A stretch of DNA of 64,000 nucleotides, taken from positions 1 to 64,000 of the forward strand of contig CAIRYQ010000059.1 of NCBI GenBank assembly GCA_903882875.1, read 5' to 3'. Shown in pieces: positions 1-8,439 of the stretch. The number at the start of each line of letters is the position of its first letter. Positions within the stretch are counted from its first letter, which is position 1. The position numbers and the translations under genes are program-made. The notes beneath the pieces were generated by a model, which searched no databases, was not told where the DNA came from, and saw only the letters and a list, made by a program, of their open reading frames with translations. The stretch comes from an uncultured Spartobacteria bacterium. Its GTDB lineage: Bacteria > Verrucomicrobiota > Verrucomicrobiia > Chthoniobacterales > Chthoniobacteraceae.

Positions 1-129
1 AAGATCGAACGCACCTTTGCCTGGCTGGGCAACTACCGCCGCCTGGTCGTCCGTTACGAAAATCACCTCCTGATGTATCAAGCCTTCTTCCATGTCGCTT
101 GCTCGCTCATCACCCTTCGATACTTATGA
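1..129 (+). mobile_element. IS5-family transposase, C-terminal end (cut by window edge)
   Basis: The open frame enters from the left edge and ends at the TGA at 127-129 after 42 codons. The readable part contains ERTFAWLGNYRRLVVRYE, the C-terminal signature around the last catalytic Glu of IS5-type DDE transposases (IS427/IS1031-like groups). Only this end is in view, so neither completeness nor the terminal inverted repeat can be judged. Its stop codon overlaps the ATG of the next gene (ATGA), which is odd for an insertion sequence beside a regulator. It suggests that the element has lost its right end or that the regulator's original start was replaced. Confidence 0.75.
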
Positions 130-1589
130 AACCACTTCTAATCAACAGGAACACCTTGAGCACGCGGTCACATTCCACAGCTCTCTACGAGCAGGTCGCA
201 GACAATGTCGAGAAACTCATTCGCTCCGGCACGATGCGGCCGGGTGATCGCATCCCATCAGTGCGGCGTGCTTGCTTGCAGCACCGTGTCAGCCTTACGA
301 CGGCTGTGCAGGCGTATCTCGTGCTGGAAAATCGCGGGTTGATCGAAGCGCGGCCAAAGTCCGGTTTCTTCGTTCGCTCGCAGTTCCCCGCCCCCGAACC
401 GGAGCCGCTTACCTCACGTCCCAGACAATCACCAACGCTGGTCGGCGTTGGCAGCTTGCAATCACGAATCTTTGACGCGGCGCGAATGCCTGATGTTGTG
501 CCGCTCGGTGCCGCTTATCCCGGCGCCGGGAATCTGCCCGTCGAGAAATTGAGCCGGATTATGGCTTCAACGTCCCGCACGACGGGAGCGCGAGGCATCA
601 GCTATGACATGCCGCCAGGCTCCGAGCAGTTACGGCGACAGATTGCGAAGCGTTCGCTCGATCGAGGCCAGAACCTTTCGCCTGATGAAATCATCACCAC
701 TTGCGGCGGGACCGAGGCGCTGGCGCTTTGTCTCCGCGCCGTCACCAAGTGCGGCGACATCGTCGCAGTGGAATCGCCAACCTATTTTGGCGTGCTTCAG
801 CAGATCGAAGAACTCGGATTGAAGGCCATTGAGATTCCGATGCACCCGCGTGACGGCATGGACATCGAAGCTCTTGAACGCGCACTGAAAGGCCGTCGCG
901 TCGCCGCCTGCCTCGCCGTGCCAAACTTCAGTAACCCCCTCGGGTCGCTCATGCCGGAGGCGAACAAGCGGCGGCTGGTGGAAATCCTCGCCCGTCGTGA
1001 CGTGCCGCTCATTGAGGACGACATCAATGGGGGCCTGTATCACAGCGGTGTTCGTCCGCGTGTCGTCCAGTCCTATGATAGGGAAGGCCGCGTGATGCTG
1101 TGCGGTTCATTTTCCAAAACGCTGGCCCCCGGTTATCGCGTCGGCTGGGTCGTTCCCGGGCGTTACTACGAAAAGGTGAAAGCGCTCAAACTCACGAGCA
1201 CCCTCGCGACTGCCTCCCTGCCTCAACTGGCCATAGCGGACTTCATGGCGAACGGTGGTTATGATCATCATCTGCGCTCTTTGCGGCGTAATTTCGCGAA
1301 CCAAATCCGGCAGATGAGCGAAGCGGTGCTGGAAGCATTCCCGGCGGGGATCAAGCTCACGCGGCCCTCAGGCGGCTTCGTGCTTTGGATCGAACTGCCC
1401 CGGAAGGTTTCGGCGCTAAGGCTCCATGAACGGGCGATGGCCGAGAAGATTAGCATTGCGCCTGGGCCGATGTTCTCCGCGACGCAGGGCTTTCAAAACT
1501 TCATTCGTCTCAACTGCGGGCATCCGTGGTCAGAGGAGATTGGGAGGGCGGTGGGAACGCTCGGGCGTCTTGTGACAAAGCTGATTTGA
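126..1589 (+). CDS. MocR-type GntR regulator with aminotransferase domain
   Basis: A 487-residue protein counted from the ATG at 126. An upstream ATG at 99 lies inside the transposase end and adds nothing conserved. Residues about 15-85 form a GntR winged helix (ALYEQVADNVEKLIRSG, then GDRIPSVRR). Residues about 110-480 are a fold-type I aminotransferase domain with the PLP-binding lysine at K331 in SFSKTLAPGYRVGW and the substrate Arg near RLNCGHPW. Proteins of this build are PLP-sensing transcription factors rather than working aminotransferases, usually acting on amino-acid or vitamin B6 genes. No target is obvious nearby. The family's length and domain order are complete, so it is probably functional despite touching the insertion sequence. 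Confidence 0.85.
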   Translation: MKPLLINRNTLSTRSHSTALYEQVADNVEKLIRSGTMRPGDRIPSVRRACLQHRVSLTTAVQAYLVLENRGLIEARPKSGFFVRSQFPAPEPEPLTSRPRQSPTLVGVGSLQSRIFDAARMPDVVPLGAAYPGAGNLPVEKLSRIMASTSRTTGARGISYDMPPGSEQLRRQIAKRSLDRGQNLSPDEIITTCGGTEALALCLRAVTKCGDIVAVESPTYFGVLQQIEELGLKAIEIPMHPRDGMDIEALERALKGRRVAACLAVPNFSNPLGSLMPEANKRRLVEILARRDVPLIEDDINGGLYHSGVRPRVVQSYDREGRVMLCGSFSKTLAPGYRVGWVVPGRYYEKVKALKLTSTLATASLPQLAIADFMANGGYDHHLRSLRRNFANQIRQMSEAVLEAFPAGIKLTRPSGGFVLWIELPRKVSALRLHERAMAEKISIAPGPMFSATQGFQNFIRLNCGHPWSEEIGRAVGTLGRLVTKLI

Positions 1590-1672
1590 CCGTCTCACAC
1601 CCGGATCTGTCCATGAGGGGAAAGTGGGCGTCAGTATATGGCGGAGGTTCCGACGCGAAGTAACCCCATGCC

Positions 1673-1900
1673 ATGGAAAACGAAATTCTCGCTGTCTTCC
1701 GCATTCTTGCATTCGTCGTCTTCGCCGCTGCGCTCTACGCGGGCTACCACCTGCTCAAGAACCATGAAAAGCTCTTTGGAGTTGATCCCAATATGCCAAG
1801 CGAAGGATCCAGTTCCCGCTCATACTCGAAGATGCAGGTATTCGCGATTTGGGCTCACGTCCTCATTGCCAGCGGCAGCGTCGCACTGATGCTGGAATAA
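1673..1900 (+). CDS. small two-helix membrane protein, unknown
   Basis: A 75-residue product starting MENEILAVFRIL. A hydrophobic stretch at about 6-26 (LAVFRILAFVVFAAALYAGYH) and another at about 55-74 (VFAIWAHVLIASGSVALML) flank a polar loop, so two membrane passes are likely. No family is recognised. It stands alone between the MocR-type regulator and a degraded stretch, with no strong ribosome-binding site. It may be a real orphan gene or the surviving part of something longer. Confidence 0.45.
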   Translation: MENEILAVFRILAFVVFAAALYAGYHLLKNHEKLFGVDPNMPSEGSSSRSYSKMQVFAIWAHVLIASGSVALMLE

Positions 1901-2603
1901 TCCCGCCCACTCCGAATTTCGTGGCACGGGAAGCAGGCAACGCCATCATCGGCAAGGCGAAGGGCAACAAGCGGCCCTCGTTCATTTACGTGAACAACGG
2001 CACGAAGGGAATGCGCTGAAGACCATTGAGGCGATGCTGGAAACTCCCAGGACACACAGTTGAGAGGATGATTGTCGCGGCAATGATTTCCGACCCAAGC
2101 GGGCTGTTAGCGTGCAGATGAGCACTCATACTCGGCAATCGGTCCTCATCGTGGACGGCGGTGTTTTTGGAATCACCGCGGCGATTGAACTCAGTGTGCG
2201 TGGCTGGCAGGTCAACGCTCTCGATCGGGGCGGCGTCCATCATGCCGATGCAGCCTCGACCGACACTCGACAATGCTTGTATTGCGTGCGCCCCGATGTC
2301 TGCAGCCCAGCCCGAGGCCGCTCATGCGCCCGCGGGCTCCGCAGCGAGCGCCGGGCGAGGAAGAGGTTCGCCATTGTGTGATTGGAGTTTGAGATGAAAT
2401 GCCCTGTGAAAAATTACCCTGTGAAAGTAATGAAAGAAAACTTGCCGGAAACCCAGTTGAATTGAACCCTTGCTCCGAGAGGCTAAAAATGAGCCGAACG
2501 AAATGGCAACACCAATCTCCAGCCAAACTCTGCGGCACGATTCCCAGTTCAGCGCCGACCCCGTGCGCCCCGGACGTTTTTCAAAACACGAGGGAGTCTG
2601 CCG
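1901..2603. other. decayed intergenic stretch with gene scraps
   Basis: No intact gene is visible. An open segment at about 1912-2019 on the plus strand encodes a C-terminal-looking peptide ending in NNGTKGMR before a TGA; its family is not recognised and no start is present. The oxidoreductase scrap listed separately lies at 2118-2275. Around 2400-2470 the words ACCCTGTGAAA repeat. The stretch looks like debris between the small membrane protein and the amidotransferase gene. Confidence 0.5.
2118..2275 (+). pseudogene. FAD-dependent oxidoreductase, N-terminal scrap
   Basis: From the ATG at 2118 the frame reads an FAD-binding Rossmann start (SVLIVDGGVFGITAAIEL, then RGWQVNALDRGGVHHADAASTD), the opening of sarcosine-oxidase/DAO-type amine oxidoreductases. 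After about residue 50 the similarity stops and the reading continues as low-quality sequence to 2381. A complete enzyme would need more than 350 residues. The dinucleotide motif is also altered: DGGVFG replaces the usual GGGVFG. This is a truncated, dead copy. Confidence 0.65.
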
Positions 2604-3227
2604 ATGATCGAACTCGCCACGTGGATTCGCGAATCCGACGAGCCAATGTTCGCGCAGTTTCTCACGCGGCATCCGCACGTTCGTTTCGCAAATGCGCGGC
2701 GCGCGCCGGTGGATATCACGGATGCTCGGGGCGTGATGATCACCGGCGGGCCCGACATCGCGCTGGAGTTTCACTCCGAGCCGCCGCACGAACATTGGCT
2801 GATTCGTGACGCGGAGCCGGAGCGCGATTTGTGGGAATTTGCCGCTGTGCGTTTCGCCTGCGAGCGCCGCCTGCCGATTCTCTGCATCTGCAAGGGCGTG
2901 CAGGTGCTCAATGTCGCGCTCGGCGGCACGCTGCTCGTTGACATCCCCGGGCACGATCTGCCGGAGATGAAGTCGGCGAACGTGCAGCCGCTGCATTACG
3001 CATCCGGAGTGCGGCATCGTTTTGAAAAGGTGAACAGCTCGCATCACCAGGCGCTCGATCGCGTGGCGGATGCGATCGAAATCGAGGCGTGGCACGCGGG
3101 CGACGGCATCATCGAGCAGGTGCGGCTCCGCGAGCATCCGTGGGGCATCGGCGTCCAATATCACCCGGAGCGCGATGTGATGTATGCGCCCTTATTCGAC
3201 GACTTCTTCGCGCAACTCACACGCTGA
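2604..3227 (+). CDS. class I glutamine amidotransferase-like (gamma-glutamyl hydrolase type)
   Basis: A 207-residue single-domain protein of the peptidase C26 / class I GATase fold. The nucleophile is Cys96 in CICKGVQVLN, and the His-Glu of the triad lie in GVQYHPERD near residue 188-190. VNSSHHQALD is the second conserved His segment. Members hydrolyse gamma-glutamyl bonds, for example gamma-glutamyl-GABA in the PuuD pathway. The length is slightly short for PuuD (about 250) because the N-terminal region is compact. No polyamine or synthetase genes are nearby, so the substrate is open. The next open frame starts 12 bases downstream but is a broken fragment. Confidence 0.8.
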   Translation: MIELATWIRESDEPMFAQFLTRHPHVRFANARRAPVDITDARGVMITGGPDIALEFHSEPPHEHWLIRDAEPERDLWEFAAVRFACERRLPILCICKGVQVLNVALGGTLLVDIPGHDLPEMKSANVQPLHYASGVRHRFEKVNSSHHQALDRVADAIEIEAWHAGDGIIEQVRLREHPWGIGVQYHPERDVMYAPLFDDFFAQLTR

Positions 3228-3238
3228 CTTCCAGACCG

Positions 3239-3514
3239 ATGAACACCGCCGCACAAGAACTCACGATCCGCGGCGGCTTTGAATTCGTTTGCGAGGCGAC
3301 AGCATGGACGCCGGCCATTCTGAAAATCCAGCCGCGGCTCGACCCGTGGCAGCGCAAGGAAAAGGAGCAGATGGCCTCTTTTCCCTACCATCTCGGTGGA
3401 GATGGCCATGAATTCGCACTGGAACTCCTCATCCGGGTGAACACAGCGGTGGCCTCAGGATTCTTCCAAGTCCCTCTGACCGGACTCATCTTTTCGAGCC
3501 ACTGGGAGAGTTAG
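3239..3514 (+). pseudogene. transglutaminase-family N-terminal fragment
   Basis: From the ATG at 3239 about 50 residues (AAQELTIRGGFEFVCEA, then WTPAILKIQPRLDPW) resemble the N-terminal beta domain of bacterial transglutaminase-like proteins, the same region that opens the intact gene at 5356-6282. The similarity is then lost and the frame ends at 3514. No catalytic Cys-His-Asp region follows. It lies tail-to-tail with the intact three-gene transglutaminase operon, so it may be the remains of a fourth copy. Confidence 0.6.
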
Positions 3515-4446
3515 TCCGAGTGGTTGGCTTGTTGGTTTAGTTTGGTCCCCGTTTCACTCGGTTTTGCCGCCGTCAGATCCGGTGCGCTGGCAAAGCGCTC
3601 GGTCTTGACGGTCACAGTCATTCCAAGATAGGCATCCTTCTGTTCAAAAAATGTTCCGCTCACCGGCATGACACCGCGCGGATGATTGCTTACGCCCGCC
3701 ACGACATGATCACGGGAGGTGGCTTCGCCCAAGGTGGGATCATAGCCGGTCCAGCCGATCTCCGGCAAATACGCTTCGGCCCAGGCGTGAGTCGAAGCAC
3801 GACCCGCCTCCGACGCCGCACAGTCGAGATACCCGCTGGCGAAGCGCGCCGGAAGGCCGAGGACGCGCAGGGCTTCCAGCATGAACGTCGCCATGTCGCG
3901 GCACGAACCGGAGTTTAGGGCAAGCGTTTCGCTCGGCGTCTGAACACCTTTGGCATCGCGCCGGCGGTATTCGACAGTCTTGCGGATGGCGAGGGCAACC
4001 GCGGCAACGGCTTCCTCCGCGCCGCTCACCGCGTTAAGATCGATTGTCGCGCCAACCCATTGCTTTACCCGCGCCACATCTTCGGGGAAGGTCGTGGCCT
4101 GATAGGCTGCGGCGACCACGGATTCCAAACCGGAAAACTCGACGGGAAAAGGCACGGGCGTCGCTGGCCGCCCCGAGCGCAAGGGGAAAGGCGCGGTTTG
4201 CTGGAGAATTACCTCACTGCGAATGGCTAACTGATCCGCCGGGCGCAAAAAATCCGCGGTCGCCACGGAGTTGCCGAAGACATCCCGGCTCCATTTCAGC
4301 TCGAATGCCGGCGAAATCTCCAGACGCATATCCTTGACCTGCACGTCGTGACCTTCGCGTGGCCGCAGCACGAGCCGATGTGGTCCGAAGCGAACAGCCG
4401 TTTTGTAACGGTAGGTCGTCTCGTGAAGGATACGCAACCAGCTCAT
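3511..4446 (-). CDS. transglutaminase-like protease, third gene of operon
   Basis: A 311-residue protein starting MSWLRILHETTYRY. The ATG at 4446 overlaps the stop of the upstream gene (ATGA). The N-terminal beta domain (about 1-110) is followed by the transglutaminase core with Cys182 (GSCRDMATFMLEAL), His220 (STHAWAEAYLP) and Asp236 (GYDPTLG), all in the expected order. Family members are cytoplasmic cysteine peptidases or amidases of the Tgl/cyanophycin-locus type. It is the last of three related genes read leftward, and coupling by overlap suggests that the proteins are made together. The natural substrate is unknown. Confidence 0.85.
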   Translation of the reverse strand: MSWLRILHETTYRYKTAVRFGPHRLVLRPREGHDVQVKDMRLEISPAFELKWSRDVFGNSVATADFLRPADQLAIRSEVILQQTAPFPLRSGRPATPVPFPVEFSGLESVVAAAYQATTFPEDVARVKQWVGATIDLNAVSGAEEAVAAVALAIRKTVEYRRRDAKGVQTPSETLALNSGSCRDMATFMLEALRVLGLPARFASGYLDCAASEAGRASTHAWAEAYLPEIGWTGYDPTLGEATSRDHVVAGVSNHPRGVMPVSGTFFEQKDAYLGMTVTVKTERFASAPDLTAAKPSETGTKLNQQANHSD

Positions 4447-5249
4447 GCGCTTTGATGATTCCCGCCCGCCGGAGTTGGTTGCACGGTCACTTTCATCGAA
4501 TTGAGCTGGAGCGCGCCGTAGTTGGAAGTGAACGCCACGTCCGCGGCATCGCGTCCGTAGCCAATCACGATGCGATTGCCACAGCATTGCTTTTGGACGT
4601 CATCGAAGGTGAACCAGCGACCGCCCTCGAAGGCCTTGAACCAGGCGTGCAGATCCATCGGCTGCAGATTGTGCATGTACCCGACGACCATGCGCGCGGG
4701 AATGTTGAGGTTGCGCGTGAGCGCGACTCCCAGGTGGGCGTAATCGCGGCACACGCCGCTTTTTGATTTGGCTGTGTCCAAGGCGGAAGTATGGACGTTG
4801 ATCGCCCCGTGGACATATTTCATTTCATCGCGCAGCCATTGCTCGATGGCCGCGACCTGACTGTAGCCCGCCTGTCGTTGCCCGGCGATCGAACTGGCCA
4901 GTTCATTCAGCAGGTCGGACTGGCAGTAACGGCTTGGCAACAGGAACTGAAGAGCGGTTTCGGGAAGCTGATGCACCGGGACGAATGCCGCGTATGGATC
5001 CACGTCGATCGTATCCGCAGTGTGCGCGCGGCAACTGCAATGCACGTCGAATTGCTCGCTGGGAATCAGCACACGCTGGCAGAGGTTGCCGAACCCGTCG
5101 GTGAACTCCGCGACCGGTGCGTGCGGCGCGAAGGCATATCCTTCGAGCGTGATCCACTGCTCGTAGCCGCTGCGCGGACGCAGCATCATGATCGCGGGAA
5201 TGGGTGAGGCCGCACTGAAGGAAATGTAGCGGGTGGCGTCGAGAATCAT
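4443..5249 (-). CDS. transglutaminase-like protease, second gene of operon
   Basis: A 268-residue protein with an N-terminal beta domain (about 1-115) and a transglutaminase core: Cys167 (SGVCRDYAHLGVAL), His201 (MDLHAWFKAF) and Asp216 or Asp217 (WFTFDDV). The motif LLPSRYCQSD before the core is shared with the first gene of the operon, showing that the two are close paralogues. It starts 106 bases after the first gene ends and overlaps the third gene by four bases. Three such genes in a row are common in Verrucomicrobia and Proteobacteria, often near alpha-E and circularly permuted ATP-grasp genes. Those partners are absent here. Confidence 0.85.
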   Translation of the reverse strand: MILDATRYISFSAASPIPAIMMLRPRSGYEQWITLEGYAFAPHAPVAEFTDGFGNLCQRVLIPSEQFDVHCSCRAHTADTIDVDPYAAFVPVHQLPETALQFLLPSRYCQSDLLNELASSIAGQRQAGYSQVAAIEQWLRDEMKYVHGAINVHTSALDTAKSKSGVCRDYAHLGVALTRNLNIPARMVVGYMHNLQPMDLHAWFKAFEGGRWFTFDDVQKQCCGNRIVIGYGRDAADVAFTSNYGALQLNSMKVTVQPTPAGGNHQSA

Positions 5250-5355
5250 GGCTATGGCTGAACATTCGCATGGCGGAGGGCCGAAGGCGGTATCGATCCT
5301 TGAATCATCCCGCCACTGCGCAAGTCCCTTCCCCCGCTTTGCCGTCCAAACGTCA

Positions 5356-6282
5356 TCAGGGCGCGTCCGTGATTACCGTTCGCTGGTTGTCGACACGCTT
5401 GGAAAAATCCAGAGGGTCGCCGACGCCCACCGTCCCGCGCGCCACCTGGTAGGCCCAGACTTGGAAGAAACTGAGCGTCGCTCCGCCATAGATCGTCGAG
5501 AAAGCTCCGTCCACGGCGTCCTGCCCGCAAGCGACTTTTATCCGACCGATGCGCGGTACATGGAAGCGCGCATCAGTCGTGAACCAGTGGCCGCCGAGAT
5601 ACACTTCGGCGTAGGCGTGAAAATCCATGTGATTGTCCGGATCGGGAACCCCGATGTCGGCCATGTGTCCGGTCACATAGCGCGCCGGGATGTTGAAGGT
5701 GCGATTGAGCGCGATGGCGAGGTGCGCGAAATCGCGGCACACGCCGTAGCCGCGGTGCAACACATCCCATGCGGAGAGGTCGGAGCGACCGGAACAATAG
5801 CGATACTCGATGTTGTCATGCACCCACTGGCTGATGGCCGTCACGCGCGGCCAACCGTGCTCCACCCGGCCGAATTTTTCCCAGGCGAAGTTGGTCAGCT
5901 TGTCTGAGTCGCAATACCGGCTCGGCAAAGTGTAACGCAGCAGATCGGGTGGCAGTTCCCCGGGCGAGAGAGGTGTGGACGGAGGCAGGTCGTGATTGTC
6001 CGGCTGCGAGCATACCGAGACGATGGCGTCGTGCCGGAAGCAATTCGCGCCAGGCGCGAGGATCACGCGGTTTACACGATTGCCGTGGCTGTCGGTGAAT
6101 TCTTCAGCAGGCAGATTGTTGCCGAAAGCGAGGGCCTCGAAGACTACGGCATGGGTGCGATCGGGCCGGAGTTTCAAGTTCAGGAGCAGCCAAGCCGTGC
6201 CCGTGACCTCGTAGGTGAGGCTGCAACCCACGCGCAGCGTCACGTCGAATTTGGGTGCAGGGCGAAGCGGAAGAGAAGTCAT
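5356..6282 (-). CDS. transglutaminase-like protease, first gene of operon
   Basis: A 308-residue protein. Residues about 10-115 form the beta domain (VTLRVGCSLTYEV) and the core follows with Cys182 (YGVCRDFAHLAIAL), His222 (MDFHAYAEVYL) and Asp237 (TTDARF). RYTLPSRYCDSD is the shared linker. It heads the leftward operon with the genes ending at 4443 and 3511. There is no signal peptide, so a cytoplasmic site is expected. All three paralogues keep intact triads, so the set is not a decay series. Confidence 0.85.
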   Translation of the reverse strand: MTSLPLRPAPKFDVTLRVGCSLTYEVTGTAWLLLNLKLRPDRTHAVVFEALAFGNNLPAEEFTDSHGNRVNRVILAPGANCFRHDAIVSVCSQPDNHDLPPSTPLSPGELPPDLLRYTLPSRYCDSDKLTNFAWEKFGRVEHGWPRVTAISQWVHDNIEYRYCSGRSDLSAWDVLHRGYGVCRDFAHLAIALNRTFNIPARYVTGHMADIGVPDPDNHMDFHAYAEVYLGGHWFTTDARFHVPRIGRIKVACGQDAVDGAFSTIYGGATLSFFQVWAYQVARGTVGVGDPLDFSKRVDNQRTVITDAP

Positions 6283-6738
6283 GCCGGTGCAACAGACAGC
6301 ATGATCGGATTCACGTCACGCCCTCTTGGCTGCCGGGCATATTTCCGAACTACGAATGCCTGTGAATGTCCACCCGCTCATGATGAGTCTCCACCGCTCC
6401 CTGAATCTCCTCGACCTCGTGCGCCGCCGCCTCGGCGCGCTCGGTGGCCGGGTCGCGCAAGCGAACGCAATTCGCGGCAAGTAACCACGCGATAACATCA
6501 CCCCGCCTTCTCCCAGCGTTTTCCTGTCCCGGTATTTCTGCAAGCGCACGAAATTGTAGTCGCTAAAGAAGGGCATGCACATGAGGCGCCCCTTCGGAGA
6601 TTTCGAGCGCCGTTGCACCTTCCAGTTATTGGAGCACGGCGTCTGTTCGGAGATATCTTCGAAGCGATGAGGGAAACTTGAGTTGTTCTGCGTGGCTGCA
6701 GGGATATTGTATTTTTATACACTGCACTTCCCGACATC
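6283..6738. other. intergenic region between the transglutaminase operon and lexA
   Basis: The 456 bases separate divergent genes. A short plus-strand frame at 6362-6484 and a minus-strand frame at 6316-6618 exist, but neither shows recognisable conservation. The only supported element is the palindrome just upstream of lexA, listed separately. The promoter of the leftward transglutaminase operon should lie near 6290-6350, but no clear -10/-35 pair can be picked. Confidence 0.4.
6708..6721 (+). promoter_or_regulatory. candidate LexA operator (TGTAT-N4-ATACA)
   Basis: The perfect palindrome TGTATTTTTATACA ends 17 bases before the lexA ATG, the usual place for an autoregulatory LexA box. The geometry of two 5-base arms with a 4-base spacer matches the TGTTC-N4-GAACA motif reported for verrucomicrobial LexA, but the arms differ (TGTAT/ATACA). 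The run TATACA could double as a -10 element, so LexA binding would block it directly. This is inferred from position and symmetry only. Confidence 0.5.
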
Positions 6739-7347
6739 ATGCTCACCGACCGACAGCAGGAGATTTTCGACTTCATCCGCCAGCAGCAGCAGACACGGGG
6801 CTTTGTGCCTTCGATCGCCGAAATGCAGAAGCATTTCGGTTTCGCCAGCCCGACCGCCGTGGTGGGTCATCTCCGTGCGCTTGAGACGAAAGGAGTGCCG
6901 AGGCGTGAGCCCAACAAGGCGCGGGGACTGATCCTCACCGGTGAATACCGCGAGCGGCAGATGACCGAGATTCCGATCTACGGCACCATCCCAGCCGGTC
7001 TGCCAGCCGATGAACGCCAGCAATCCGATGGCTGCATTTCCGTGGATGTCGAAACGCTCCGGCTTCCAAAAGGTGCCCGTGTGTTCGCCCTCAAAGTCCG
7101 TGGCGCTTCCATGATCGGTGCGGGGATTCTGCCGGGGGACATCGTGGTGATGGAATTCAAGGAGGCGAAATCCGGTGACGTCGTGGCCGCGCTGATTGAT
7201 GGCGAGACGGCGTTGAAGCGTTACGTCGTCCAGCGCGGCAAGCCGTTCCTGAAGGCAGAGAACCCAAAATTCACGAATCTTGTCCCTGCGCAGGAACTCG
7301 TCATCCAGGGAGTCCAGATTGCCCTGCTGCGGGTCATGAAGCGATGA
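6739..7347 (+). CDS. lexA: LexA repressor / autopeptidase
   Basis: A 202-residue SOS repressor. Residues 1-65 are the winged helix (LTDRQQEIFDFI, SPTAVVGHLRALETKG, REPNKARGL). The self-cleavage bond is A86-G87 in TIPAGLPAD, and the Ser-Lys dyad is S124 (GASMIGAGI) and K160 (ETALKRY). Length and spacing are standard. RecA-stimulated cleavage would derepress DNA-repair genes. The gene stop overlaps the start of a short open frame, and the scrap of a Y-family polymerase lies about 200 bases on, so this was probably once a LexA-controlled mutagenesis cassette. A palindrome 17 bases before the start is a plausible autoregulatory site. Confidence 0.92.
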   Translation: MLTDRQQEIFDFIRQQQQTRGFVPSIAEMQKHFGFASPTAVVGHLRALETKGVPRREPNKARGLILTGEYRERQMTEIPIYGTIPAGLPADERQQSDGCISVDVETLRLPKGARVFALKVRGASMIGAGILPGDIVVMEFKEAKSGDVVAALIDGETALKRYVVQRGKPFLKAENPKFTNLVPAQELVIQGVQIALLRVMKR

Positions 7348-7545
7348 ATGCCCTGCGCTCCATCTTCAGGCGTTTGATGGCGTGGTGTGGCTTTGCAGGC
7401 CGTCCCCATGCCGAGCGGTTGGAGTTGCCGCTGCACACTTCCAAACGCGATTATGCCTTTGACGCAACTTTCCTCCGAAAGCTCACCGAGACGCTCTCTG
7501 TAAATCGCATCAAGGGCATAATCACGCATCCAAACGACGAGACCG
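7344..7545 (+). other. short open segment overlapping the lexA stop, unrecognised
   Basis: A frame starts with ATG at 7344, overlapping the lexA stop (ATGA), and reads about 65 residues (MNALRSIFRRLMAWCGF, then TFLRKLTETLSVNRIKG) before running out of frame with the polymerase scrap at 7546. The overlap and the plausible first 60 residues hint at a real coupled gene, perhaps the start of the lost mutagenesis cassette. The frame continues far into the next fragment as shadow sequence, so its true end is unclear. No family is recognised. Confidence 0.3.
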
Positions 7546-8163
7546 ATGATCGTCCATCTCGACGCCGACGCATTTTTTGCGTCCGTCGAGCAGGCCGCCG
7601 ATCCGAAGCTGAGGGGAAAGCCGGTGGCGGTCGGCGGCGACAGACGCGGCATCATCGCCTCGGCGAGCTACGAGGCGCGCAAGCTCGGCATTTATGCCCC
7701 GATGCCCACCTATGTGAGCGGAAAGAACAAGTGGGGCTTCAAGTTCAACCGCACGCACGACTATCAGCCCTCGGAATTCGCCGGGCTCCCGCTCACGCGC
7801 GGCATGGACAGCGTCTCGACGAATGGCTGCGCGAGCCCGTGGGTGCAGTCGAACCGCGGCATGGCCGGGCTCGACGAGGCCGTGAGCTTCCGCGCGTACG
7901 AACTCGCAGGCGTCCCCGCCTCGCGCTGCCGGCATGTGCAGTTCCGCGTGATTGATGCCGCGGAGGAGCAGACGACGAAACAATACACCGGCGACCTGTG
8001 GGGCCTCCACCTCCTCGTCGAAAATCCCGACGGCGGATTCCTCGACGAACGCGAACTTCCCGACTGGAAACTCCACCGCACCAAGTCCGTCGCCTTCCTC
8101 ATCGGGGAGCCGACGGCCACAGCGACGATCTCCGCCGCACCGCCGACTGGTGCTGGTCGCTGA
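7546..8163 (+). pseudogene. chimeric fragment: Y-family DNA polymerase start joined to a CotH-like segment
   Basis: The first 55 residues ([16 protein letters not shown], then KPVAVGG and [14 protein letters not shown]) are the N-terminal palm of a DinB-type Y-family polymerase with its catalytic Asp and the SYEAR segment. Directly after APMPT the frame changes, without a stop, to [32 protein letters not shown] and [14 protein letters not shown]. These are the segments of spore-coat CotH-type kinase-like proteins. The CotH part also lacks its beginning and end. A deletion has apparently fused two unrelated genes in frame. Neither half can be active as read. Confidence 0.7.
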
Positions 8164-8439
8164 GTCCGCTCACGCTCCAGCACGAACTCGCGCTCGTCGT
8201 CCTGCTCGAACCGCTCTACCGCGCGCGGTGCATCAACGCCGGAACGCCATATCCCCGCGACCTACCGAACTCGGCAGTCTCCCGCACTGCCTCGGCATTT
8301 TCCCTTATACAATACTGCTCTGGCGGCACGATCCTTGCGATGGGGTCGGCGTGTTTATGCATTTTGAACTGAGTTTCACGACCCGCTTCGCCCCTGCGTT
8401 CACGCGCGTGCGTCCACGCATGATCCGCTTTTGCCCGCG
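8164..8439 (+). other. gene debris upstream of the sensor kinase
   Basis: A further coding-like scrap can be read in another frame from about 8117 to 8270 ([18 protein letters not shown], then HELALVVLLEPLYRA). It resembles the inside of some protein but is not recognised, and it has neither start nor end. From about 8290 to 8439 lies the presumed promoter region of the kinase at 8440; TTATACAATACTG at about 8305 contains a -10-like TATACAAT. Confidence 0.35.
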
